From positions 186,001 to 250,000 of the forward strand of contig NZ_MSJR01000001.1 of NCBI RefSeq assembly GCF_002078605.1: 64,000 bases of DNA, written 5' to 3'. Both the position numbers and the translations under genes were made by a program. Of this stretch, positions 8,786 through 17,729 are shown piece by piece (position 1 is the first letter of the stretch; every line of letters begins with the position of its first letter). This DNA comes from Salegentibacter sediminis (GTDB lineage: Bacteria; Bacteroidota; Bacteroidia; Flavobacteriales; Flavobacteriaceae). The notes beneath the pieces were generated by a model. The model saw only the letters and a list, made by a program, of their open reading frames with translations, did not search any database and was not told the origin of the DNA.

Positions 8786-8816
8786 CAAAAGTAGATGCAA
8801 ATTGGCTATTAACAAA
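8786..8816 (-). promoter_or_regulatory. Promoter of the ompA-family gene
   Basis: Read leftward: TTTG (8816-8813), a 19-base spacer, then TACTTTTG (8793-8786). This is an exact match to the Bacteroidetes -33/-7 consensus and the best promoter in the window. The transcript would start near 8780, leaving a leader of about 30 bases before the ATG at 8751. Confidence 0.85.
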
Positions 8817-8931
8817 GCGTATAATAATAAAGTTTTCTTAATAAACCCTTGTCTAGCGCCGTTTTTCAGAGCTTTTTTTTCGAAATATCGGCAGTTTTTG
8901 GCAACATATTAACACATAAATATGGAGTTAA

Positions 8932-10125
8932 TTAGATCACTCCCAATTCTTTCCCTACTTTGGTGAAAGCCTCAATGGCCTTGTCTAAATGTTCTTTTTC
9001 ATGGGCGGCAGAAAGCTGTACACGAATTCGGGCTTTACCTTTTGGTACAACAGGAAAGAAAAAGCCAATTACATAAATTCCTTCTTCCAGAAGTTTATCG
9101 GCCATGGTTTGCGATAATTGAGCATCATAGAGCATCACTGGTACTATGGCAGCATCTCCATCTATAATATCGAACCCGGCTTCCTTAATTCCTTTTTTAA
9201 AGTACTTGGTGTTTTCCTTTAATTTATTCCTGAGAGAGGAATCGGTTTTTAGCATATCAAAGACCTTGATGGAGGCGCCTACAATTGCAGGAGCCAGGGA
9301 ATTTGAAAATAGATAAGGGCGGGAACGCTGCCTTAGCATTTCTATGATTTCCTTTTTAGCGGTGGTATAACCACCCATAGCTCCACCTAGAGCCTTACCC
9401 AGGGTTCCGGTGATGATATCTACCCGATCCATAACATTTTTTTCTTCCAGGGTACCAATTCCGTTTTCCCCTATGAAGCCTGTAGCGTGGCATTCGTCTA
9501 TCATAACCAAAGCATCATATTTATCGGCAAGGTCACAAATCTTATCCAGCGGTGCTACCAAACCGTCCATGGAGAAGACCCCATCGGTAACGATAATCTT
9601 AAAGCGGGCATCTTTTTCATTGGCGGCAATAAGTTGCTTCTCCAGGTCTTCCATATCACCATTTTGATAACGATAGCGCGCCGCTTTACATAACCTTACT
9701 CCATCTATAATAGAAGCGTGATTTAGAGAATCTGAAATTATGGCGTCTTCAGCAGTAAATAAAGGTTCAAAGATTCCGCCATTGGCATCAAAAGCAGCCG
9801 CATATAATATCGTGTCCTCGGTTCCGTAGAAATCAGCGATCTTTTTCTCCAATTCCTTATGGATATCCTGGGTGCCACAAATAAATCTTACGCTGGACAT
9901 GCCAAACCCACGCGAGTCAAGGGTGTCTTTTGCCGCCTGGATTACCTCTGGATGCGAAGATAGCCCCAGGTAATTATTCGCGCAGAAGTTTATTACCTCC
10001 TGCCCGGTAGAAATTTTAATCACAGCATCCTGAGGACTGGTGATAATTCTTTCTTTTTTAAATAACCCGTTATCTTTAATCTCCTGAAGTTCCTTTTCGA
10101 GATGATCTTTTATTTTTCCGTACAT
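8932..10125 (-). CDS. kbl: Glycine C-acetyltransferase (2-amino-3-ketobutyrate CoA ligase)
   Basis: A 397-residue PLP enzyme of the alpha-oxoamine synthase family, the standard Kbl length. The PLP-binding lysine is Lys244 in GTLGKALGG; the cofactor aspartate is in [10 protein letters not shown]; the N-terminal FCANNYLGL and [14 protein letters not shown] segments are characteristic of Kbl. It cleaves 2-amino-3-ketobutyrate with CoA to glycine and acetyl-CoA, the second step of threonine breakdown through threonine dehydrogenase. No tdh gene is in the window. It starts 34 bp after the AddA-like gene, possibly on the same transcript. Confidence 0.95.
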   Translation of the reverse strand: MYGKIKDHLEKELQEIKDNGLFKKERIITSPQDAVIKISTGQEVINFCANNYLGLSSHPEVIQAAKDTLDSRGFGMSSVRFICGTQDIHKELEKKIADFYGTEDTILYAAAFDANGGIFEPLFTAEDAIISDSLNHASIIDGVRLCKAARYRYQNGDMEDLEKQLIAANEKDARFKIIVTDGVFSMDGLVAPLDKICDLADKYDALVMIDECHATGFIGENGIGTLEEKNVMDRVDIITGTLGKALGGAMGGYTTAKKEIIEMLRQRSRPYLFSNSLAPAIVGASIKVFDMLKTDSSLRNKLKENTKYFKKGIKEAGFDIIDGDAAIVPVMLYDAQLSQTMADKLLEEGIYVIGFFFPVVPKGKARIRVQLSAAHEKEHLDKAIEAFTKVGKELGVI

Positions 10126-10159
10126 TTTATTCTATTTTTCACAAAATTACACATCTTTT

Positions 10160-13100
10160 TTAGACAAATTCAAGGCTTAACTCCTTGTTTATATATACCA
10201 GGATTTTCCTGCCTGGTTTAAAACCCATATTTTGCAGGGTTTCTGCATACCTGTTTATTTGTAAAGCGTGGGAATTTTTATAATTCCCGGTTTTATAATC
10301 CAGTATACTTACTTCATTTTCTTTAAAATTAAGCCTGTCTGGCCGAAGTCTTTTTCCACCATCTATGAGAATATCCCGTTCATTTAGATTAGAAGCATCT
10401 GGTGAGAAGAACTCTATTAATTGCGGATGCATTATTATAGATTCTATCACTTTGGAGATCTGCGGAAGGGCTTCCGAGGCTATAGTGCCATCCAATACGG
10501 CTTGCTCCAGCGCAAGGGTCGAATCTTCGCGGGTGTTGATGTTGGCCAGGATGTCATGAATTATCTCCCCTTTTTCTATGGCTTCTTCTTGTTTTGTATC
10601 CCATAACGCACCCGATCTGGTCACAATATGTACTGCCTGGTTTTGAGTTGGTGTAGAATAAAAATGTTCCTGAACCTGGCTGTTAGAACCTCTTTCTCCT
10701 GGCCTAGGCTGCGGAAGTTTTCCAAAACTATACTGAAGCTGGCCATCAACCCATTTCCCCATATTCTTTAGAAATCCGATCAATAATCCTGAAATTTTTG
10801 CCGGATTTTCATTCCCTTTTTTGTCAATCTCTAATTTTGACAAAATATAAAGTTGTGCTGAAGCTCTTGTGCAGGCTACATATAGAACATTTAAGGTGTC
10901 GAGTTCCTTTTGATCAAGAAGTTCCTGATAAACTTCGGAGGCTTTATCTCCCCAATTGAGCATTTTTTTTGAAGCACTCATATAACTTACAGGAATTTCC
11001 CCGAGAGCTTCGGGCAGATCCAACCACAAGGAGTCCATTCGGGTGTCCTGAAAACCTGAATTGGCAAAAGGATAGATCACAATTGGAAATTCCAGACCTT
11101 TAGAAGAATGAATGGTCATGATTTTAACGGCATTATCCTCTTCCGGGACGGCGATACTGAGTTTTTCTTTCTTCTGTTCCCAAAGATCGAGGAAATCGGC
11201 TATGCCGGTAACCGATTTCTGGGTGGTTTCAAAAATATAATCCAGAAAAAACTGGATATAAGCATCGGAGGTTTCGACAAGGGAAAAACTTCTTATGATG
11301 TATTCCCCAGATTCATATAAAGAGAGATTTTTTAGGGCTTCCAGACTAAAATCTATATCATATTCCCTCAGCCAATGAAAGAAAGCATCCTCATTATACC
11401 TCAGGTTCTCACTTATGATTTGATGTGAAGCTTCAAGCTGGAGTTTTTCCTGAAGAAAACTAAATATTTCGAGCTTTATATTATCGTCTTTTGGGTTAAT
11501 GGAAAAAGCAAGAAGATTTACTATGAAATTCACGGCAGGGGAATTGGCCACCAAAAGTGTTTCTGAAGATACAACAGGAATACCCTGTTCACTAAGGTAA
11601 CTTGCTATAGCTATACCTTCTTTTTTTCTTCGGGTTAAAATACAAATATCACCTCTTGAAAAGGCTTTCTCATCGAGGTCCTGTATTATTTCCAGAACTT
11701 TTTCAGGATAGATTTCAAATTCTTCTGCGCTGGTATTTGCTTCTATAAATGAAATATCTACGTAGCCGTTATTTTCTTTTTTGGGGGTTTGCGCGCTGTT
11801 TTCAAAAAGTTCACTGTAACTGGGATGTCGCAGGGAGGCCGAAGCGAATTGAAAAAGATTATTGTTGAAGTTTACTATCTCCCCTGCACTTCGGTAATTG
11901 TCGGGAAGATCTTCTACTTTTTGATCTATACTAAAAGGTTTTGCCTGGAGGTTATAAAGGTCTATAAATTGTTCGGCTTTTCCTCCGCGCCAGCGATAGA
12001 TACTTTGTTTGGCATCACCAACCAGCATAAGGCCCGCCGGTTCCCCCTCTTTTGGTTCTCCCGAGAGGCTGTGTTCCACCAGGGGTTGGAGGTTTTCCCA
12101 TTGCATTTTGGAGGTGTCCTGGAATTCATCAATAAAATAATTCTGGTAGCGTTCCCCGAGTTTCTCATAAATAAAAGGGGCCGGTTGGTCTTTTACCTGG
12201 GCGCTAATCATTGGGTTGAATTCTGAAATAAGGAGAAGGTTTCGTTCTTTTTTTATGATTTCAACCTGTTGATTTATGGCATTTAAAAGTGAAAGTTGCA
12301 CCAGTCTTTTTTCTATTTCAGTGAGAAATTCAACATGATAGATGGCTTTTTCTGAAGCTCTAAAAAGCTCACAAAACTGCGGCTGCAGGCTGTCTAATAA
12401 GGATTTTTTGTGCTCGTTTTGGTCTTTTTTATATAAAGGAGCGGTTTCCAGAGTCTGAATCCATTTAGTAGAGAAATTAGGGGTTTTACCCTCTTCTAAT
12501 TTCTTAAAATGTTTAGGTAAATATGAGCCAGTGAAATCTGAAAACTCCAGGTTGTGATCCTGCATTATTCCGAAGAAAATTTCTACAGAGCTTTTTATAA
12601 TATTTTTGGTGCTTTCTTTTTCGGCTTTTAATTTTTTTGAAAACTTCTCAAAATCTTCCAGGCTTTTGCCTTTTAATTTGCTAAGTGGCAGGTGATTATT
12701 TTCATTGGTAAGTAACTTTGAAATTTCAAAAAGATCGGCCGTTATATCCCAACTTTTTTCATCATCGGTTTTACTCAGAGCAAATTCTTTAAGAATTTTG
12801 GTAAGAGCTTTATCTGTACCGGCCTGGGCAATTAAAGCTTCCACGGCTTCAAGTAGAATTTGTTCTGTATTTAGTGAGACTTCAAAATTAACCGATAGAC
12901 CCAGATCTTTGGCAAAACTTCGGAGAATGCGCTGGGTGAAGCCGTCTATAGTAGAGATCTCAAAAGCCGAATAATTATGAATGATATTTTTAAGTATTCT
13001 GGCAGATTTAAGCTGAATTTCTTCTCCCGGGAAACCCGTTGCCTGCTTTACGGCATTAAAGAGATTAAAAGAATCTTCTGGCACCGGCGTTTTTGAAAAA

Positions 13101-13288
13101 TTATGAAGGCTTGAGATGATTCTGGTTTTCATCTCTTCTACCGCCTTATTGGTAAAAGTGATGGCCAGGATATTTTTATATGCATCGGGGCGGGAAGAGT
13201 TGATGAGGAGAATTAGGTATTCTTTCACCAGCGTAAAAGTTTTTCCCGAACCCGCAGAAGCATTATAAATATTGAAGGAATGTTTCAA
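10160..13288 (-). CDS. addA: AddA-like UvrD/RecB helicase-nuclease
   Basis: A 1042-residue superfamily 1 helicase fused to a RecB-type nuclease. Helicase motifs run in order: Walker A NASAGSGKTFTL (9-20), AITFTNKAVEEMKTRI, motif II IDEFQDTSKMQWE, motif III VGDAKQSIYRWRGG, motif IV DNYRSAGEI, motif V IMTIHSSKGLEFP and motif VI VLYVACTRA. The C-terminal nuclease has GEIIHDIL, RPDRLNF, ILDYKTGNY and INRYAETL. It should unwind and trim double-strand breaks for RecA loading together with the AddB-like protein. The two subunit genes are not adjacent; kbl and the OmpA gene lie between them. Confidence 0.88.
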   Translation of the reverse strand: MKHSFNIYNASAGSGKTFTLVKEYLILLINSSRPDAYKNILAITFTNKAVEEMKTRIISSLHNFSKTPVPEDSFNLFNAVKQATGFPGEEIQLKSARILKNIIHNYSAFEISTIDGFTQRILRSFAKDLGLSVNFEVSLNTEQILLEAVEALIAQAGTDKALTKILKEFALSKTDDEKSWDITADLFEISKLLTNENNHLPLSKLKGKSLEDFEKFSKKLKAEKESTKNIIKSSVEIFFGIMQDHNLEFSDFTGSYLPKHFKKLEEGKTPNFSTKWIQTLETAPLYKKDQNEHKKSLLDSLQPQFCELFRASEKAIYHVEFLTEIEKRLVQLSLLNAINQQVEIIKKERNLLLISEFNPMISAQVKDQPAPFIYEKLGERYQNYFIDEFQDTSKMQWENLQPLVEHSLSGEPKEGEPAGLMLVGDAKQSIYRWRGGKAEQFIDLYNLQAKPFSIDQKVEDLPDNYRSAGEIVNFNNNLFQFASASLRHPSYSELFENSAQTPKKENNGYVDISFIEANTSAEEFEIYPEKVLEIIQDLDEKAFSRGDICILTRRKKEGIAIASYLSEQGIPVVSSETLLVANSPAVNFIVNLLAFSINPKDDNIKLEIFSFLQEKLQLEASHQIISENLRYNEDAFFHWLREYDIDFSLEALKNLSLYESGEYIIRSFSLVETSDAYIQFFLDYIFETTQKSVTGIADFLDLWEQKKEKLSIAVPEEDNAVKIMTIHSSKGLEFPIVIYPFANSGFQDTRMDSLWLDLPEALGEIPVSYMSASKKMLNWGDKASEVYQELLDQKELDTLNVLYVACTRASAQLYILSKLEIDKKGNENPAKISGLLIGFLKNMGKWVDGQLQYSFGKLPQPRPGERGSNSQVQEHFYSTPTQNQAVHIVTRSGALWDTKQEEAIEKGEIIHDILANINTREDSTLALEQAVLDGTIASEALPQISKVIESIIMHPQLIEFFSPDASNLNERDILIDGGKRLRPDRLNFKENEVSILDYKTGNYKNSHALQINRYAETLQNMGFKPGRKILVYINKELSLEFV

Positions 13289-13420
13289 AAATCAGCTTAG
13301 TTTAGATGAAATTTCAGTTAAGGACAGAAACTTAAAGATAAAATAAAATTGTTTGCCAATACGCCTATGCTTTTAAGTATTTTATAACAGAAAATTATTT
13401 TTAGTACATCTCTTAATACT

Positions 13421-13428
13421 TAAATTTG
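13421..13428 (+). promoter_or_regulatory. Candidate -7 box of the superoxide dismutase gene
   Basis: TAAATTTG fits TAnnTTTG exactly, 38 bp before the ATG. The -33 region is AT-rich without a clear TTTG. The rest of the 178-bp gap between the two divergent genes holds no other clear signal. Confidence 0.5.
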
Positions 13429-13466
13429 AGAGAATTTAATACTAATCACAAAAAAACATATAAACT

Positions 13467-14075
13467 ATGGCTTTCGAATTACCGAAACTAAAGTATGCAT
13501 TTGATGCATTAGAACCTCATATAGATGCCAGGACTATGGAAATTCACCATGGGAAGCACCATGCAGGTTACACAAATAAACTTAACGACGCTATAAAAGG
13601 CACCGACCTTGAAGGAAAAACTATAGAGAATATCCTTAAAAACCTGGATATGTCTAAAACAGCCATTAGAAATAATGGTGGTGGTTTCTACAACCATAGT
13701 TTATTCTGGGAGATCATGTCTCCTGATGGAGGCGGGAAACCCGAAGGTGAACTTGCTTCTGCTATAGATTCTGCTTTTGGTTCTTTTGAAGCTTTTAAAG
13801 ATGAATTCTCTAAGGCAGCGGCTGGCCAGTTTGGCTCTGGTTGGGCTTGGTTGTGTGTTCATCCTGGAGGGAAAGTTGAGATTTGCTCTACTGCAAACCA
13901 GGATAATCCTCTAATGCCTGAAAAAGGTTGTGGGGGAACTCCAATCCTTGGTCTTGATGTTTGGGAACATGCTTATTACTTAAACTATCAAAACCGTCGT
14001 CCAGATTATATTAATGCTTTCTTTAATGTTATTAACTGGAAAGAAGTTGCTAGCAGATATGCAAAAGAAAAATAG
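13467..14075 (+). CDS. sodA: Superoxide dismutase, Mn/Fe type
   Basis: A 202-residue Mn/Fe superoxide dismutase without a signal peptide, so cytoplasmic. The four metal ligands are visible: His27 (MEIHHGKHH), His77 (YNHSLFW), Asp164 and His168 (LDVWEHAYY). The outer-sphere glutamine lies in TANQDNPLM (Gln145), the position used by manganese-type enzymes, and the following [16 protein letters not shown] resembles E. coli SodA; the metal could still be either. It converts superoxide to hydrogen peroxide and oxygen. The gene stands alone between a divergent helicase gene and a terminator. Confidence 0.93.
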   Translation: MAFELPKLKYAFDALEPHIDARTMEIHHGKHHAGYTNKLNDAIKGTDLEGKTIENILKNLDMSKTAIRNNGGGFYNHSLFWEIMSPDGGGKPEGELASAIDSAFGSFEAFKDEFSKAAAGQFGSGWAWLCVHPGGKVEICSTANQDNPLMPEKGCGGTPILGLDVWEHAYYLNYQNRRPDYINAFFNVINWKEVASRYAKEK

Positions 14076-14095
14076 ATAATAGTAGCTCATTATAT

Positions 14096-14123
14096 AAAGG
14101 CCGCCCATTGGGTGGCTTTTTTT
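14096..14123 (+). terminator. Terminator of the superoxide dismutase gene
   Basis: The arms AAAGGCCGCCC and GGGTGGCTTTT pair over 11 positions, two of them G-U, around a three-base loop and run into seven T, 20 bp after the stop. Confidence 0.88.
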
Positions 14124-14150
14124 ATGATCTTTAATTGAATTTTAGGCAAT

Positions 14151-14240
14151 AAAAAAAGGTGGGTCGTTTTAAGATCCACCTTTCTTTGCCCCAAATCTAC
14201 CATGAACTTAACCTACTTATGTTATGGTCTTACCAAGATA
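14151..14240 (-). ncRNA. Tandem repeat unit 1, candidate small RNA
   Basis: This is one of three near-identical units in a 680-bp gene-free stretch. Read leftward it has a TATCTTGG box (14240-14233, one mismatch to TAnnTTTG), a conserved block of about 45 bases that can fold as ACCATAAC/GTTcATGGT with one bulged base, the linker AGATTTGGGGC, and a hairpin GGTGG/CCACC ending in seven T. In this copy the hairpin differs from the other two in its loop and upper stem. Order and ends suit a minus-strand RNA of about 75-80 nt. The alternative is a repeated bidirectional terminator element. Confidence 0.5.
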
Positions 14241-14365
14241 AGGAGAAAGTAAAGCTCTGGAAAACTTTTTAGATGAAATACAAAAAAATTAGTCAATAGG
14301 TATTTTGGAAAAAGTAATGTAAGAGAGGGATTATTTTTTGTTCCAAAACCTGTAAAATTGAACAT

Positions 14366-14451
14366 AAAAAAAGGCGGATTTTTCATCCACCTTTTTTTGC
14401 CCCAAATCTACCATGAACTTAACCTACTTATGTTATGGTATAGCTAATATA
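14366..14451 (-). ncRNA. Tandem repeat unit 2, candidate small RNA
   Basis: Identical to unit 3 from the conserved ACCATAAC start through the terminator, but its upstream box reads TATATTAG (14451-14444), two mismatches to the -7 consensus, and the next bases differ from units 1 and 3. The terminator hairpin AAAAAAAGGTGGAT/ATCCGCCTTTTTTT keeps a G-U pair when read on the minus strand, whereas the plus strand would have a C-A mismatch there. This favours minus-strand transcription. The spacer to unit 1 is not repeated. Confidence 0.5.
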
Positions 14452-14602
14452 AAACAGTTTTTACTTCCAGCGAGTACTTTTAGCCCAACCACTTAAATAT
14501 TTGTTGAAATCCTTTTTCAGAAAAGGTTTTGTAGGAAATTACTTATATTTTAATGCAGCCAATACCCATTTATAAACAGGAAATTCCCTGGTTAAAAAGC
14601 AT

Positions 14603-14688
14603 AAAAAAAGGCGGATTTTTCATCCACCTTTTTTTGCCCCAAATCTACCATGAACTTAACCTACTTATGTTATGGTCTTACCAATGTA
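14603..14688 (-). ncRNA. Tandem repeat unit 3, candidate small RNA
   Basis: The unit nearest the PurF-like gene. Its upstream box reads TACATTGG (14688-14681), followed by TAAGACCATAAC as in unit 1. The body and terminator match unit 2. Because the PurF-like gene ends at 14757 and is also read leftward, this unit's hairpin may additionally end that transcript; no other terminator is seen there. The stretch from 14076 to 14756 holds only these three units and the sod terminator. Confidence 0.5.
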
Positions 14689-14756
14689 TGCAGGAAAATC
14701 CCGGGAAAAAAATATTTTAGACGAAAGGCATAATTAATTGATAAACAGCTAATTTG

Positions 14757-16655
14757 TTAGTATGCTCTGTCTTTATTTCCTTCAAAAAAGTTGATGAAAG
14801 CCCTGTTTACTACCCTGTTTCCGCCAAAGGTGGGGTAATCTCCAGTAAAATACCAATCCCCCAGATTCTTGGGGCAGGCTTTATGCAGGTTGTCTACAGA
14901 TTGATAGATCACTTTTAGCTTTGCCTTAATGGTAGGTTCACTAATCAATTCAGCGATTTTATCTGAAATTTGTTCATCGGTGAAAGGTTCATAGATTTCT
15001 TTTACAAAGTTTTTTACCTCATGATCTTCCAAATCTACCTGCTCCTTACATTTTTCATAAACCTCTTCAACAATTTGGTATTGGTTGTTATCTTTTAACA
15101 ATTCTAAGGCAGCCCGAAAAGCCACGAGATCTTCCAGCCTGGCCATATCAATTCCGTAACAATCGGGGTAACGAATCTGTGGGGCCGAAGAGACAACAAC
15201 AATTTGTTTGGGATTTAAACGATCCAGCATGGTAATAATGCTTTTCTTCAGGGTTGTGCCCCTCACAATACTATCGTCTATAATCACCAAGCTGTCTTCC
15301 GGTTTTACAACTCCGTAGGTTACGTCATAAACGTGAGCAACCAGATCATCACGGCTGCTGTCTTCGGTAATAAAAGTTCGAAGCTTGGCATCTTTAATCG
15401 CGATTTTTTCCGTTCTAAGGCGATGGGCAAGTATTTCCTGAAGCCTGGCATCGGTAAGATTTTCTTTTTCGGCCAGGATAGCCTCGTTTTTCTGTTTGTT
15501 CAATTCATCCTGGGCTGCTTCAACCATCCCGTAGAAGGAGGTTTCAGCCGTGTTTGGAATAAAAGAAAAAACAGTATTTATGGTGTCGTGCTTTATAGAT
15601 TTCAGAACCTCAGGCATTAATAAACGCCCAAGCATTTTACGTTCTTTATAGATTTCGGCATCGCTTCCGCGGGAAAAATAAATGCGTTCAAAAGAACAGG
15701 CTTTTCGCTCCAGTGGTTCCAGTATTTGCTTTATGGAAACTGTACCGTCCTTCTTGGTAATAATAGCGTGGCCGGGATCGAGTTCCCTCACTTCTTCGTA
15801 ATCTACGTTAAAAGCGGTTTGAATTACAGGTCGTTCAGAGGCCACTACCACTACTTCCTCATCTTTATAATAATAGGCCGGTCTTATCCCTGAAGGATCT
15901 CTTAATACAAAAGAATCGCCATGCCCCAGTAAGCCTGCCATAGCATAACCGCCATCCCAGTTTTTGGAAGATTTTCTCAATATTTTTGCAACATTAAGCT
16001 TTTCAGCAATTATAGGCGAAGCTTCTACTTTGGAAAAACCTTCCTTTTTTAATTTTTTATATAATTTCTGAACTTCAGAATCAAGAAAATGCCCGATTTT
16101 TTCCATTACCGTAACGGTATCAGCTCTTTCCTTAGGATGCTGCCCCAGGTCCACCAGGTTGTTGAAAAGCTGGTTTACATTGGTCATATTAAAATTCCCG
16201 GCTACAATAAGATTACGATGCATCCAGTTATTCTGCCTAAGGAAAGGATGAACATTTTCAATACTGTTCTTCCCGAAGGTTCCATAACGTACGTGTCCTA
16301 GGTAAACCTCTCCTATATATGGTATATTTTTTTTCTGAAGAGCGACATCATCGGCATATTCGGGGTTCTCTTTGATCTCAAAGTTGATCCGGTCGTTTAT
16401 TTGCTCAAAAATATCCTGAATGGGCTGTGCCGCATTAGAGCGTACCCGGCTTATATACCTATCTCCCGGCTTTGTATTTAATTTAATGCTGGCAAAACCG
16501 GCGCCGTCCTGGCCTCGGTTGTGTTGCTTTTCCATTAATAAATACATCTTATTTATTCCGTAAAAAGCCGTACCGTACTTTTCCTTGTAATATTCAAGCG
16601 GCTTTAAAAGGCGTACCTGGGCAATTCCGCATTCGTGTTTTATGGCATCACTCAT
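14757..16655 (-). CDS. Long PurF-like amidophosphoribosyltransferase
   Basis: A 632-residue protein with an N-terminal class II glutamine amidotransferase domain and a C-terminal phosphoribosyltransferase domain. Cys9 (HECGIAQ) would be the nucleophile after removal of an eight-residue propeptide; HNRGQDGAG and GHVRYGT follow as in PurF. The PRPP loop VIIDDSIVRGTT is at about 457-468. It would make 5-phosphoribosylamine from PRPP and glutamine, the first step of purine synthesis. It is about 130 residues longer than standard PurF, with extra helical segments around 380-420 and at the C-terminus. PurN is encoded three genes upstream in the same direction, which supports a purine role. Confidence 0.85.
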   Translation of the reverse strand: MSDAIKHECGIAQVRLLKPLEYYKEKYGTAFYGINKMYLLMEKQHNRGQDGAGFASIKLNTKPGDRYISRVRSNAAQPIQDIFEQINDRINFEIKENPEYADDVALQKKNIPYIGEVYLGHVRYGTFGKNSIENVHPFLRQNNWMHRNLIVAGNFNMTNVNQLFNNLVDLGQHPKERADTVTVMEKIGHFLDSEVQKLYKKLKKEGFSKVEASPIIAEKLNVAKILRKSSKNWDGGYAMAGLLGHGDSFVLRDPSGIRPAYYYKDEEVVVVASERPVIQTAFNVDYEEVRELDPGHAIITKKDGTVSIKQILEPLERKACSFERIYFSRGSDAEIYKERKMLGRLLMPEVLKSIKHDTINTVFSFIPNTAETSFYGMVEAAQDELNKQKNEAILAEKENLTDARLQEILAHRLRTEKIAIKDAKLRTFITEDSSRDDLVAHVYDVTYGVVKPEDSLVIIDDSIVRGTTLKKSIITMLDRLNPKQIVVVSSAPQIRYPDCYGIDMARLEDLVAFRAALELLKDNNQYQIVEEVYEKCKEQVDLEDHEVKNFVKEIYEPFTDEQISDKIAELISEPTIKAKLKVIYQSVDNLHKACPKNLGDWYFTGDYPTFGGNRVVNRAFINFFEGNKDRAY

Positions 16656-16692
16656 AATAGTTGTTCCTGGATTAGGGTATTTATTTTGTCAC

Positions 16693-16718
16693 AAAAAAAG
16701 CCCTGAAATTACAGGGCT
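16693..16718 (-). terminator. Terminator of the PfkB kinase gene
   Basis: Read leftward: AGCCCTG, a six-base loop, CAGGGCT, then seven T. It lies between the kinase stop and the PurF-like start, so the PurF-like gene probably needs its own promoter or readthrough. Confidence 0.85.
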
Positions 16719-16725
16719 GTATGAT

Positions 16726-17649
16726 TTAACTTATTTCAATTTCGAATTGAGTGAGTTTTTTAAACTCTTCCAGTCTTTCCTGAACATCGGCCGGAGATAA
16801 TTCCTGCATCCTTTCGGTACCGAATTTTTCTACGCAGAAGGAAGCAAGGTTAGAGCCGTAAATAATGGCGTTTTTCATATTTTCAAAAGAGATGTCTTCA
16901 GTTTTAGCCAAATATCCGGCAAAGCCACCTGCGAAGGTATCTCCGGCTCCCGTGGGATCAAAAACCTCTTCGAGCGGAAGCGCTGGGGCGAAAAATATCT
17001 CCTCTTCGTGGAACAACAATGCTCCGTGCTCCCCTTTTTTGATCACTACATAATCTGGCCCAAGCTGGTTGATCTTTCTGGCGGCTTTAACCAAAGAATG
17101 TTCTCCTGAAAGCTGACGAGCCTCTTCATCATTAATGGTGATTACATCCACCTTAGCGATTACTTTAAGCAGGTCGTCCCAGGTGTTATCCATCCAAAAA
17201 TTCATAGTGTCCAGGACTACCAGTTTAGGGCTTTCAATTTGCTCTAAAACACTTAGCTGAACAAGAGGGTGTAAATTACCAAGCATTACGATATCGGCAT
17301 CTTTGTATGCTGAAGGCACTACCGGATTAAAATCGGCAAGTACATTTAATTGGGTATCAAGAGTGTCCCTTGTATTCAAATCATTATGATAACGACCGCT
17401 CCAGAAGAAGGTTTTACCACCTTCAACGATCTCAATTCCGTCTATATTAATGTTATTGCCGGTAAGCAGGTCCAGATATTTCTGAGGGAAATCATCGCCT
17501 ACCACCGATACCACTGCACTATCCACATTAAACTGCGAGGCCGAAAGGCCTATATAAGTTCCTGCGCCTCCAAGAATTTTATCGGTTTTTCCAAATGGGG
17601 TTTCAATCGCATCAAAGGCTACGGTGCCTACAATCAGTAATTTACTCAT
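16726..17649 (-). CDS. PfkB family carbohydrate/nucleoside kinase
   Basis: A 307-residue kinase of the ribokinase/PfkB family, started at the ATG at 17649 (MSKLLIVGTVAFDAIE). The early GGAGTYIGLSASQF segment and the C-terminal signature DPTGAGDTFAGGFAGYL, with the catalytic Asp of GAGD, are both present. Members phosphorylate sugars or nucleosides with ATP. Its place between RNase HI/PurN and the PurF-like gene makes a nucleoside or ribose-type substrate plausible, but this is inference. It is followed by a clear terminator. Confidence 0.88.
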   Translation of the reverse strand: MSKLLIVGTVAFDAIETPFGKTDKILGGAGTYIGLSASQFNVDSAVVSVVGDDFPQKYLDLLTGNNINIDGIEIVEGGKTFFWSGRYHNDLNTRDTLDTQLNVLADFNPVVPSAYKDADIVMLGNLHPLVQLSVLEQIESPKLVVLDTMNFWMDNTWDDLLKVIAKVDVITINDEEARQLSGEHSLVKAARKINQLGPDYVVIKKGEHGALLFHEEEIFFAPALPLEEVFDPTGAGDTFAGGFAGYLAKTEDISFENMKNAIIYGSNLASFCVEKFGTERMQELSPADVQERLEEFKKLTQFEIEIS

Positions 17650-17729
17650 AACGGGTTTTAAAATGTGCTGCAAATATACAGTTTGTTTTTCAAGGGATAA
17701 ACCTAAATTAAAAATGGCTTGAGAAAGCT

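Noticed and set aside
14172-14688. Repeated short peptide frames beginning MNLTYLCYG on the plus strand in all three tandem units
   Set aside because: The frames agree only inside the conserved block and end at different lengths and sequences right after it. No ribosome-binding site is shared. Conservation is better explained by the minus-strand RNA or hairpin element.
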